Assembly: GCA_032717465.1 (NCBI GenBank) | Contig: CM064665.1 | Location: 24,032,588-24,096,587, forward strand | Reading direction: 5' to 3' | DNA from: Coenobita brevimanus | Lineage: Eukaryota; Arthropoda; Malacostraca; Decapoda; Coenobitidae | Length of the DNA: 64,000 nt | In this document: positions 36,835 to 46,634 of the stretch, one piece after another | How positions within the stretch are numbered: the stretch's first letter is position 1 | Layout of the letters: each line of letters starts with the position of its first letter | Notes under the pieces: generated by a model | What the model saw: only the letters and a program-made list of their open reading frames with translations | The model's database searches: none | What the model was told of the DNA's origin: nothing | Made by a program: the position numbers and the translations under genes

Positions 36835-36965
36835 GGAAACATTTCCATTGGACATGACCAGTATATCATAAACGGAAATACAGCGACAATATATGACACA
36901 AGATTTACTACGTACTTTTTGATTCACAAGGTATGAATTCCATTGGTTATGGTCAGTCCTGGTTT

Positions 36966-36999
<34 letters not shown>

Positions 37000-38224
37000 C
37001 GTGGTGAGTCAGAGAGACACTCTATATCACGTACAGAAAGCGTCCACGCCTCTGCTTACAGCTTTATTTTTTTCAAGTTGAGAGCTACTTCAATTCAGTG
37101 TCTTTTAAGGAATAATGGTGAAATGTTGTTTATTCTTCCAGGGCTATATCATATGTGCAAGGTTTCTTTTGCAGTTTTTAAGCAATGTACAAGATGAGTC
37201 TCGCAGAAAAGGAATGATTATAACTGAACTGTGTGAGACAAATTAAGTATCAGATAATTTTGTTTTCATATTTGGAAAAAGACAACAAGATTGGAGTTTG
37301 TTGTGTGTAACAGTACAGTTCGTATGTCAACTGAATATCTTGAGCAGACAAGTTTAAGTAATTTGGCATATTCTAAAGGCTTACCCTTTTAGTTTAACCA
37401 AGTAGGTAGAATTCCAATGCATGGCACATTTATAATTATAGATGATGTATGGACTATGGGAGTGGTTCTTAACATGTTATATGATGCTTGGGTCTTGAGG
37501 TACCAAGAGATTTGTGAAATAGTAAAAATTATATTGTTTTCCATTAGAACAGAATAATATATTTTTGTTAACTTATCACCTTTTGTCAGATCAATTTTGA
37601 CATTTCCAGACTCCAGCTAACTTAGGTAAAATTATTATGCTCTCCGAGGCGAAGAAAGTGCACATAAGACTCCGAGATGCATTACTGTTCTTTTATTCCA
37701 TAAGGATCATTAAAAAAACTTTTTTCAGCCAAAATCATTTTTCCCCCCTCTACTTTTTGCTATTTTCATTATAATCAGTTGTAATCTAAATATTCCAATA
37801 CATACCTTCATAGGGCTCAGAAAGTCCCTAAAAGTACTTAGTTTTCAAAAATTTTCCTGGAGGGTCTCACAGCGCCCCCCCAGACCACTCAGATGAAGAG
37901 GCTCGCTTCGCTCACCTCGCACCAATTTCAAGAATCTATAGACTTCTTCCTCCCGCCCCCGCTTGTGAACTTTCTGGCTACGCCCCTGCGCAACCACCTA
38001 CCACAATAAGGTGTAATGAGCAAAATAAATAGCTTAGCAAAAGGTGCTGGGGAGCGTCCTTTACCGACGAGAATACAGATGCTGGTCTTTTGTTGTGTGG
38101 TGTATATTGCTGTCACGTCAACTATTTCCTATATCACATTCCATCGCTGTAGCCGGCATGGAAATATCCCCCAGCAATTGACAGTAATAGCACCCAAAAG
38201 AGAAAGAACATGGACATTTATATA
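36834..38224. other. Non-coding interval with possible DNA-transposon ends
   Basis: It contains (GA)n at 36967-36998. Near 37459 a stretch AGTGGTTCTTAACATGTTAT resembles a degenerate hAT terminus. Near 37975-37990, read on the minus strand, CAGGGGCGTAGCCAGAAAG resembles the terminus of another DNA transposon. I could not pair either with a partner end. No gene is seen. Confidence 0.4.
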
Positions 38225-38413
38225 CATCTATCTGTCTATCTATCTACCTATAGCCAGACGCCTTAATGCCGTGAGGGGTGGCCACAAACAAATCACCTTC
38301 ATGTCGCCCTGTCACCTGCCATTTCGCTTTCCTTCCCTCACCTTACACCCCGCTATCTCATATACCTCACTACACCATCCCTCCATCTCATCCTTGGTCT
38401 CCCCTTCCCCTTC
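38225..38413 (+). repeat. Dispersed repeat beginning CCAGACGCCTTAA, copy 1
   Basis: About 100 bp (CCAGACGCCTTAATGCCGTG onward) match 63906-64000 at the right edge of the window. The repeat is preceded by a CTAT-type microsatellite (38229-38250). It is interrupted on its right by the solo LTR that starts at 38419. Confidence 0.65.
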
Positions 38414-38418
38414 CCTAT

Positions 38419-39418
38419 TGTCACGAGTCGGCTAGTGACATTGGCTTTTGTGGGAAACCACGAACTCTAGTGGAATCCCAGTTTATCGTTCAGTTAACCG
38501 CTCACTCGGTCGGGAGTGTTTTTCAGACAATTTTCCAATGTGTCATTAATGATCGTCTTTGTGCAAGACATTAGCGCTTTCGCTGAGCGATTTATTTTGG
38601 GCATGTTTCGTTCATTCTAGCCGTTAGTAAGGTGGCCACAGCACTTGCCTCTTTCCCACGAGTTAGTCAGTCAAGATTTGTGCACCGTGGAGGCAGGTTG
38701 TGTGTGGCAGTGTCCTTTCTCAGTAACGACACCCAGTTCCCGCCGCCGCCGTTGAATTCCAGAGGCTCAGCGTGTGCAGTGTTCTTCCTCAGTAACGACA
38801 CCCAGTCATCTGCTTTGTCCACTTTTCTGACCAGTATTTTCTTTTCGTATTTTCCAAGGTTTAAGAGTTAGCTTTTGAGTGAGCGAGTGAGTGCGATCTC
38901 CTTAGTTTGAATTCATTTTGAAATGTAACGTAAATTTATTCCTTTGTAATCAATAAATTTAACAGTTCTTTTTCTCGAGCTTAATGTAATGTAAACTCGT
39001 GTTTTATTTTCCATAGTAAGCTTATTCTAGTTGCAGCTCCTAGCCTGCATAAACGCTTTGCTATTCATAACTGGTACTTAGGCCAGTCTTTTGCATTAAG
39101 CTTAAAATCCGCTGTGCCATCTAGGAGTTGATGCATCAGCAAGAACCTGATATCATTAAAAGTATTACTTATTGATTGTCAAGGGTGAAGTCACTTTCTC
39201 CAGAGGCTAACAGTACTAACAACAGCAATTGTGAGGAATTAGTCTCTGCTGTGTACTGTTGAGAAAGTTTATAAATTCTCGTTCTGAGAGAATCGGCGAA
39301 GCAAGCCAGCATAAAGTAATCATTGCTTGATTTTTAGCAAGACAATTCATTGTCCCTGCTCTTCAGTATTATTGAACATTATCCTTTAATATTGTTTACC
39401 TTTAAAAACCCCGTGACA
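38419..39418. mobile_element. Solo LTR (1,000 bp) with a 5-bp target-site duplication
   Basis: The element starts TGTCACGAG and ends CCCCGTGACA, so the ends form the short inverted repeat TGTCACG / CGTGACA with TG...CA. It is flanked by CCTAT at 38414-38418 and again at 39419-39423, a 5-bp target duplication as made by Ty3/gypsy-type integrases. It contains an internal direct duplication (a block like GCAGTGTCCTTTCTCAGTAA at about 38708 and 38777) and AATAAA near 38952. No internal retroviral-type sequence lies next to it, so it is most likely the product of LTR-LTR recombination. Strand cannot be set from sequence alone. Confidence 0.85.
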
Positions 39419-39423
39419 CCTAT

Positions 39424-39715
39424 ATACGTACAATCCCATAGTTACCCAATGCATTTATACCTGGCGATATTCAGAGCACTGGCAACCCCCGATTACTTTG
39501 ACTCAGGCGGGGGATTACTGGATGGAAGGGGGATTACTTGAGCGAGGAGATGATCTGAGATAAGGTATGTGACAGGAATATATACTTAAGGTGAAATCTG
39601 GACAAATGGCATCACACGGTAAGCCTGCAGTACTGAGAGGATATTACATGGAGGCAAGGCTGCATGTACCGTGTTGGTGCAGCGCTGATGGAGAGCTGTG
39701 TCCTCGACTACTTAA
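39424..39715. other. Non-coding interval
   Basis: No gene recognised; includes a short near-duplicate GGGGGATTACTGG / GGGGGATTACTTG. Confidence 0.4.
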
Positions 39716-40440
39716 ACATCATCATCATTACCATCGTCATCATCATCTTTCTTCTCCTCCTTCTCCTCCTCCTCCTCCTCCTCTTCCTCATCATCATCAT
39801 CAACATCCATCAATCATCGTCATCAATCATCATCATCGTCATTCTTCGTCATTGTCTTCATCTTCATCATCTTCTTCACCATCTTCTTTATCATAATCAT
39901 CATCATCATCATTTTCTTCCTCCTCCTCCTCCTCCTCCTCCTTCTCCTCCTTGTCCTCCTCCTCCTCCTCCTCCTCCTCCCCATCATCATCATCATCATC
40001 ATTCATCAGTCATCATCCATCAATTATTACTCATTGTCTTCTTCATTGTCGTCTTATTCTTCATCATCACAATCCTCAACATCAATCAGTCATCATTATC
40101 GTCATCGTCTTAATCATCATCATCATCATCGTCATCATCATCCATCAATCATCATCCATCAATTATAATTCATCGTCTTCTTCATTGTCGTCTTCTATAT
40201 CACCATCATCAACATCCATCAATCATCATCATCGTCATCGTCTTCTTCTTCCTCCTCCTCCTCCTCATCATCATCATCATCATCATCGTCATCATCATCA
40301 TCATCCATCAATCATCATCCATCAATTATAATTCATCGTCTTCTTCATTGTCGTCTTCTATATCACCATCATCAACATCCATCAATCATCATCATCGTCA
40401 TCGTCTTCTTCTTCTTCCTCATCCTCATCATCAGTAATCC
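39716..40440. repeat. Compound CAT/TCC/CTT microsatellite with a 163-bp duplication
   Basis: Triplet array of ATC, TCC, TTC and GTC. A complex segment starting at 40141 recurs at 40304, almost unchanged over more than 100 bp, so the array also grows by duplicating whole blocks. Ser-, Pro- and His-rich reading frames are artefacts of the repeat. Confidence 0.9.
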
Positions 40441-40515
40441 ATATCATTTAAGTAAACTAACTAGAATATAATTATAAAGTTGGAGCGTCGTGAAATGGCT
40501 ATTAAGATTGTGAAA

Positions 40516-40516
40516 T

Positions 40517-40549
<33 letters not shown>
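40516..40549. repeat. (CT)n microsatellite
   Basis: About 16 CT units between the two CAT arrays. Confidence 0.95.
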
Positions 40550-40551
<2 letters not shown>

Positions 40552-40574
40552 ATTAACCTACTACAGCCTTGACT

Positions 40575-40677
40575 CATCACCTTCACCATAATTGTCATCA
40601 TCATCATCACCACCATCATCATCATCATCACCACCACTATCATCATAATCATCATCATCACGATCACCATCATCACC

Positions 40678-40751
<74 letters not shown>

Positions 40752-40766
40752 CATCATCATCATTAC

Positions 40767-40801
<35 letters not shown>

Positions 40802-40863
40802 CCATCATCATCATCACCATCATCATCATCACCATCATAACGATCACCATCATCACCATCATC

Positions 40864-40925
<62 letters not shown>

Positions 40926-41019
40926 CATCATTACCATCATCATCATCATCATCATCACCATCACCATCATCATCATCACCATCATAACGATCACCATCAT
41001 CACCATAATCATCATCACC

Positions 41020-41062
<43 letters not shown>
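40575..41062. repeat. (CAT/CAC)n microsatellite
   Basis: Nearly 490 bp of CAT and CAC triplets with occasional ATT and ACG. It reads as His-, Asp- or Met-rich strings in different frames on both strands and is not a gene. Blocks of about 150-170 bp recur in it (for example CATAACGATCACCATCATCA near 40835 and 40982). Confidence 0.95.
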
Positions 41063-41065
<3 letters not shown>

Positions 41066-41142
41066 CCACTCTGATGCAAGTAGCCTTAATGCTTGATTAA
41101 ACTGGGCTCCGGATACATGGATGGCAAGGTTCCGTATTCTCA

Positions 41143-41427
41143 TTGGTTAAGGTAACTCCCTAACACTTTTTTCTAAGCGATTTGGTTTGTTTATTACACG
41201 TAACTGTAGTCTTCAGTGTTACACGAAGCCTTCCAGCATCGCCATACTCTCCATAAACAACGTTCAGAGGGATATTAACCTACATCCAAAAATAAATCGC
41301 TAAGGTAGAGGTGTTACACAAATCCTTCCAGAATCATCATACTCTGCATAAATAACGTTTAGAAGGATATTTAGCCCCTTACCCCCATACCCAAAAATAA
41401 ATCGGTAAGGTAGAGGTGTTTGGGTGA
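41143..41427. mobile_element. Foldback MITE-like element A
   Basis: The left arm (41143-41200) contains GGTTAAGGTAACTCCCTAAC, and AAGCGATTT a little further on. The right side contains the reverse-complementary AATAAATCGCTAAGGTAGAG and GTGTT. The right arm plus ~80 bp of interior is duplicated in tandem (about 41217-41316 and 41317-41427). No coding capacity. It belongs to the family of elements B and C. Target duplication not established. Confidence 0.6.
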
Positions 41428-41661
41428 ACGATCATATTCATTCACACACTAACAGACTAATGTATTCAGCTGCAATATATATCACCCTTGGGTTAAAAAA
41501 AAAAAAAAAAAGATACTTTCCTATAAACTGATATTTTCCTGAAGTTGGTATGCACTACATCGAGTGAGTGGATGGTGAGCTCCCCCACCTACAACAGTGA
41601 TGGATGGATGGATGGTACTACTGGGTGATATGAAAAAACACTCCTGCCCGTAATAACTGCG

Positions 41662-41663
<2 letters not shown>

Positions 41664-41708
<45 letters not shown>

Positions 41709-41748
41709 CTATACTTATACGTAAAAGACAAGGAACAGTCTACAGTAT

Positions 41749-41787
<39 letters not shown>

Positions 41788-41832
41788 GCAGTAACTACTC
41801 ATATGTAAAAGATAAGGAAGAGTCTACAGTCT

Positions 41833-41868
<36 letters not shown>

Positions 41869-41910
41869 GTAACTACTCATATGTAAAAGACAAGGAAGAG
41901 TCTACAGTCT

Positions 41911-41952
<42 letters not shown>

Positions 41953-41984
41953 AGCTATCCTTAAACATAGAAGACAAGGAACAG

Positions 41985-41992
<8 letters not shown>
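41664..41992. repeat. Higher-order repeat: (AC)n plus a ~45-bp spacer, four units
   Basis: Units of (AC)n followed by GTAACTACTCATATGTAAAA, GACAAGGAA and AGTCTACAGT blocks recur four times; AC runs lie at 41664-41703, 41751-41783, 41836-41865 and 41911-41948. The last unit runs into (CT)n at 41989-42014. Spacers are highly similar, so whole units were duplicated, microsatellite included. Confidence 0.9.
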
Positions 41993-42015
<23 letters not shown>

Positions 42016-42261
42016 AGACACACACAAAAGAGCGCGTTTGACCCTCCCCACACACACAATTAGGGGTGTTATTCAAGCCAGGCCACACAGCCCGCCTCGT
42101 GTTTGCTGCCGTGGTGTATAAGCGACCGCATCAAAACACTGCAGGACGCTGCTTGGTGGCGTCTTGTGTCATGTGTTTACTGTGGCGTAAATGTGGCTGG
42201 GGTGCTGGTACTACACACACACACACACACACAGTGTCTGATTGCTTTATGCTTTATACTT

Positions 42262-42962
42262 CCTAGGCTTCAAACTTTTTGGCTTTAAATTTACAGGCTT
42301 CAAATTTATAAGCTTTAAACTTACAGGCTTCAAATTTGTAGGCTTTAAACTTACAGGCTTCAAATTTGTAGGCTTTAAACTTACAGGCTTCAAATTTATA
42401 GGCTTCAGACTTACAGGTTTCAAACTTACAAATTTCAAACGTATAGGCTTCAAACGTATGGGCTTCAAACGTATAGGCTTCAAACGTATAGGCTTCAATC
42501 GTATAGACTTTAGTCGTATAGACTTCAAATTTATAGGCTTCAAACTTATAGGTTTCAAACGTTTTGACTTCAGATATATAGGCTTCAAAATTCTTGGCTT
42601 CAAAATTACAGGCTTCAAACTTATAGGCTTCATTCTTATGGGCTTCAATTTATAGGCTTCAAACTTATGGGCTTCAAACTTATAGGCTTCAAACGTATAG
42701 GCTTCAAACGTATGGGCTTCAAACGTATAGGTTTCAAACGTATAGGCTTCAAACCTATAGGCTTCAAACGTATAGGCTTCAACCTTATTGACTTCAAACG
42801 TATAGGCTTCAAACGTATAGGCTTCAAACTTATTGGCTTCAAACGTCTAGGCTTCAAACGTATAGGTTTCAAACGTGTAGGCTTCAGATTTGTAGGCTTC
42901 AGATTTGTAGGCTTCAGACTTATAAGCTTCAGACTTATAGGTTTCGGACTTATAGGCCTCAA
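42262..42962. repeat. 15-bp minisatellite (about 46 units)
   Basis: Tandem 15-mers of the type GGCTTCAAACTTATA. The left third contains 30-bp dimers alternating AAATTTGTA and AAACTTACA; the middle and right are dominated by AAACGTATA units. Because 15 is a multiple of three, several frames stay open: a plus-strand GFKRI-type repeat and a minus-strand LKPIR-type repeat, both broken near 42650 by a one-base-shorter unit. With both strands equally open and no start context, I treat these as artefacts. Confidence 0.93.
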
Positions 42963-43212
42963 ACCGTGGCTGCTAAAAGGCCAGGTGGCCTGGTACTAGC
43001 ATCACCTGACCTATGTTAACCTGCACCTGGTTTCCCTCATTTATAAACACCCATATATTTTGTTTTAATTCTATAGAAATAGTATACGTAAATCTGTAAG
43101 AAGGTGCAAAGGAGCCAGTTGTTCCAGCCTTATATCTCTAGCCTGTAATATAACAAAGACGCCTACGTACCTGGGATGCATTTAATTGGCAGTTATATGT
43201 CAGCATTCTGCT

Positions 43213-43497
43213 GTGGTCAGGAAGCTTACTAACACCTCTTCCTAACCGGTTTATTCCTGATTCTGCTCCGTTACTATATTCTTGTGTTTTTCATGCATCT
43301 GGTGTGGTTACGAAGCTGACTAACACCTCTTCCTTACCAGTTTATTCCTGACTCTGCTCCGTTACTATATTCTTGTGTGTTATTCATGCAATCTATGTCG
43401 ACATTAACAAGACATAAGAAGCAAAAAAAGTAATAGTAGTGGGTAGTCTGTAAAATGAATCGTTAAGGAAAATGTGTTTGGGAGCTTCCTTACACGA
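43213..43497. mobile_element. Foldback MITE-like element B
   Basis: The left arm is present twice in tandem (about 43213-43303 and 43304-43392). Each copy has GAAGCTNACTAACACCTCTT, then CCNGTTTATTCCTGA and CTCCGTTACTATATTCTTGT. The right arm (about 43455-43497) is the reverse complement, reading AATCGTTAAGGAAAATGTGT followed by GGGAGCTTCC. No coding capacity. Confidence 0.6.
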
Positions 43498-43603
43498 AGA
43501 TAATATTGGCCACAGTCTGCAGGCATTATGGACCGAGATGGTGCGTGATGCTGCCATAGTTACACCTACCTGGCCATACATGCTTTTCTTTCAGCCAAAG
43601 ACA

Positions 43604-43608
<5 letters not shown>

Positions 43609-43641
<33 letters not shown>
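43609..43641. repeat. (TC)n microsatellite
   Basis: About 16 TC units. Confidence 0.95.
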
Positions 43642-43645
<4 letters not shown>

Positions 43646-43727
43646 CTATTATTTTGGCCGATGTTCTTGTAATCTGTTGGCCTCTTTCGCTAATGTGGCA
43701 GGAACACAGCAAACGTCTTGTCACACA

Positions 43728-43999
43728 CTCTCACCCCTTTTCCATTCAAGCCTTCTAATATAAGAGTTAACTAGTACTCTAAGTTCTTCACGTGTATAAC
43801 TGGTCAACTGTGGAACTGTCTCCCTCTGTCCATATTTCCTACTGCCTATGACCTCCAGTCTTTCAAACCCAGCATGTCCAGGCATCTTGAATTGAATGGA
43901 TCTTGAATGTGGCTGCCTGTTATCTTGTTTTTGTTTTTTTCTTGGAGGGAACAGTTTGTGGGCTCCTGGCCTTTGGTTCTTTCTTCCTTGCATAAAAAA
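43728..43999 (+). mobile_element. 5'-truncated 3' end of the Jockey-like family
   Basis: About 270 bp match the last ~270 bp of the copy at 20.1-23.1 kb, including the C-terminal coding stretch (GGAACTGTCTCCCTCTGTC) and the 3' untranslated CTTGGAGGGAAC block. It ends in a short A run at 43994-43999. Typical of aborted target-primed reverse transcription. Confidence 0.88.
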
Positions 44000-44132
44000 G
44001 TACTCATTACTCTTGGCATTTAAGCTTATTGTGCCTTACATGATATTGAGAAAAATCATACAGATATACGACAATTAGTTATATATATTAGAGGGTTAAG
44101 TTGCAATATCCCCCTGGACCATCCACTCACCC

Positions 44133-44167
<35 letters not shown>

Positions 44168-44255
44168 CAGTATGGCTCGTCTCTCCTCACCTCAATAAAT
44201 TATCGGAAAATACAAACATAAATCTGGTCATCGTGGGGACAGGGTTAAAGGCCTG

Positions 44256-44452
44256 TATTCTAATCGGTTTATGAAGCTCCCTAACACCTTTTCCTAAGCG
44301 ATTTATTTTGCTTATTACACCGTGCCATTCTCCCCTGTATCAAATTTCGCCATACTCTGCACAAATGGCATGCACAACGATGTTAGTCGCCTGTATCCAA
44401 GTTAAATCAATAAATCAGCAAGAGAAATGTGTTAGGAAGCTTCCTTAACCCA
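44256..44452. mobile_element. Foldback MITE-like element C
   Basis: The simplest member of the family: about 197 bp with a left arm GAAGCTCCCTAACACCTTTT followed by CCTAAGCGATTTATT. The right arm AATAAATCAGCAAGAGAAAT, then GTGTTAGGAAGCTTCC, is its imperfect reverse complement. The interior shares CGCCATACTCTGCA with element A. No coding capacity. Confidence 0.65.
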
Positions 44453-44466
44453 CGGGAATAAGAGCC

Positions 44467-44495
44467 AAAGCCACGAGGGAACAAGTGCTGTGAAT

Positions 44496-44541
<46 letters not shown>

Positions 44542-44589
44542 CGAGCGTGCGCGCGCGCAGTGCTACTCGAGAACAAGTGCTGTGAATCT

Positions 44590-44665
<76 letters not shown>
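44467..44665. repeat. Two (GT)n tracts with a duplicated leader
   Basis: GAACAAGTGCTGTGAATCT occurs at about 44479 and 44571, each time directly before a GT tract (44499-44560 including GCGC variants, and 44591-44661). The leader and microsatellite were duplicated together. Confidence 0.9.
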
Positions 44666-44668
<3 letters not shown>

Positions 44669-44914
44669 CAGATCCAAACAACGCATCTTCAACTTGCTTC
44701 AACAACCCTGCCTGTCTCGTCCCCCAACCTTCAAATGGGTGGGATGGATCTATTTATCGTTCCTCTCCCAATAATCACTGAGCTAAAATGTCACGCCTTT
44801 TAACTGGGTTTAGGCGGGAGTGTCCAAGGGGGCGGGTGGGGAGAGGACAGTGTGTATGTGAGCTGTCACTGTGACGGGGTATGTAAGTTTGATATGGGGA
44901 AAAGAGAGGTGACG

Positions 44915-44946
<32 letters not shown>

Positions 44947-46634
44947 TTCAGCATCTATCGCCTGTGATGGGGACCAAATAATAAACAGGTATTCCATGCA
45001 TATCACAACAGGCATCTGAACCCACACAACTCATAGTTACAATTTTATGTTAGTCAGCTGAAGAGAGAGTTTTTGAGCTAGAGGAGTTGGCTGTAGCTCT
45101 CACTAACCCTTTAAATACAAGTAAATTTCTCAAGTTAGATACAATCAGTTGGAAGCCGCGAAAATGTAGGAAATAAACGGCCTAGGATACACGCTGTTAA
45201 GGAAGAAAGAGTACGGTCAGGAATGCCACAACCCTTAATAAGCCAGCCAGATAGAGACAGAAGCCTTGCAGTAGGATCCTTAGCCTGTCAGATCCTCAGT
45301 GAAGCAGGGCAGGCTTGAATGGATGGGTGGGATGCGAGATGTATGAATGAATACATCGCAACGTGAAAGCACCCTCAGTTGCGTGGGGCTCGAGCCTACC
45401 CCGCCACTGCAGGTCTGGGAGGTGAGTAGCTGCCATTTGATGACGTTTTACCTTGTTTTTGGATCCACACACCCGGCCTACTGCTGTGTGGGAAGGGTAG
45501 TGAACACAAACTAGCCCGGACACGATGGTTGACAGGCTCGATGTAGAAACGACAAGTTGTAACAGCATCGTTCTTTCACGGCATTGTATTATCATAACAT
45601 GTCGTTTCTGCGTATAATATGAATGATAAACGAAAGAGGACTTGAGGCCATGAAAGTTTGTATCCTTTTCCATCTAATGAATTGTTCGTTTTCTTGCCCC
45701 TCCAGCTGTTTTTACCCAACTTAGGAAAGAACTCTGGCACTTGGGAGGGTAATGAAAGACAAATTTAACCGCCAGTGCGAAAAGTCAGCCATAAGAACAA
45801 TACCATCATCTCGAAATAACAAGACTATAACAGAAAAATGGTGACCTGGTTAAAATTAATTCCTTCACTATGATAACGTAATTTACTTATGATCTTACCA
45901 CAAGCAGATAATTTCTTATCCTGGCTTCTGAAGAAATATTAGACAGTCGTCATTAATCAATTTATTTGGGTGATGAATGTGTTGAATTATCCTATTATAT
46001 AGTTAAGTTGATAAACCAGAGTAAAAATTTGGAGATATAAGCATTCAAAGTTGCACAAAAAGTGATTGATGGCAGTGCAAGCCTCAAGTGGCTGGAACAT
46101 CACAGGCCGCCAGGCCCAGAGACAAAATAAGACTGTGATCCCTAGATGAGTGATTGTGATTCTGCTGATTAGCCAAGCTTTGCTTCGTCATGCCCAAGTT
46201 AGCAAAGTAACCACCATTGGTGTTTTGTTCCACTGAGCAAGAACACAAGTAGAATCACACCTGAAAAAAAGATTCATCACTGTTTCAAGAGATGAAAACC
46301 AAGAAGCTGCGGTGGCAAGCAGTGCGTCGGGAATATCCCATCACAACTGGCAACTCTGACTGTTGTGCAGCAGTGCGAGGAAATACTGAACAGGGGGAAA
46401 CATCATAAGTTTTATCACCATATAGGATCATGCACATCTAATTTTCTGAAATCTAGTCAAAAATTTGTGCTTAATATGACTATTAATTAAAAATCAGGTT
46501 TCAGAGCCGAAACATACCAAAGTCAGCAGATATTTACCTTCAGACTGTCAACACGCATTGACAGACTTCCATTTTGCATAAATATTGATTTAATGCACAA
46601 GTGCACGTAGTTTCATTGTACCGGTAAATCAATA
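44666..46634. other. Non-coding interval
   Basis: It contains short (AC)n at 44920-44945. No gene or identified repeat in the rest of this ~2 kb. The last bases end in TA, which serves as target site for the adjacent Tigger element. Confidence 0.55.

Noticed and set aside
36504..36900. Tandem exons suggested by CTAG|GTAAAT and ACACAG in each 52-bp unit
   Set aside because: The units are recent copies ending in GT repeats and stop codons occur in every unit; splice-like bases are probably chance.
37459..37990. A complete DNA transposon between two terminus-like sequences
   Set aside because: The two ends resemble different families, are not inverted copies of each other, and no target duplication is seen.
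40461..41096. Poly-His, poly-Asp and poly-Met frames of 170-200 codons
   Set aside because: All three come from the same (CAT/CAC)n array in different frames and strands.
42242..42999. GFK-repeat protein on the plus strand and LKPI-repeat protein on the minus strand
   Set aside because: A 15-bp repeat keeps frames open automatically; both strands are equally open and a shorter unit breaks the frame.
45360..45420. A tRNA gene suggested by GTGGGGCTCGAGCCTACCCC
   Set aside because: It forms a local hairpin, but no acceptor stem, D-arm or anticodon arm could be placed around it.
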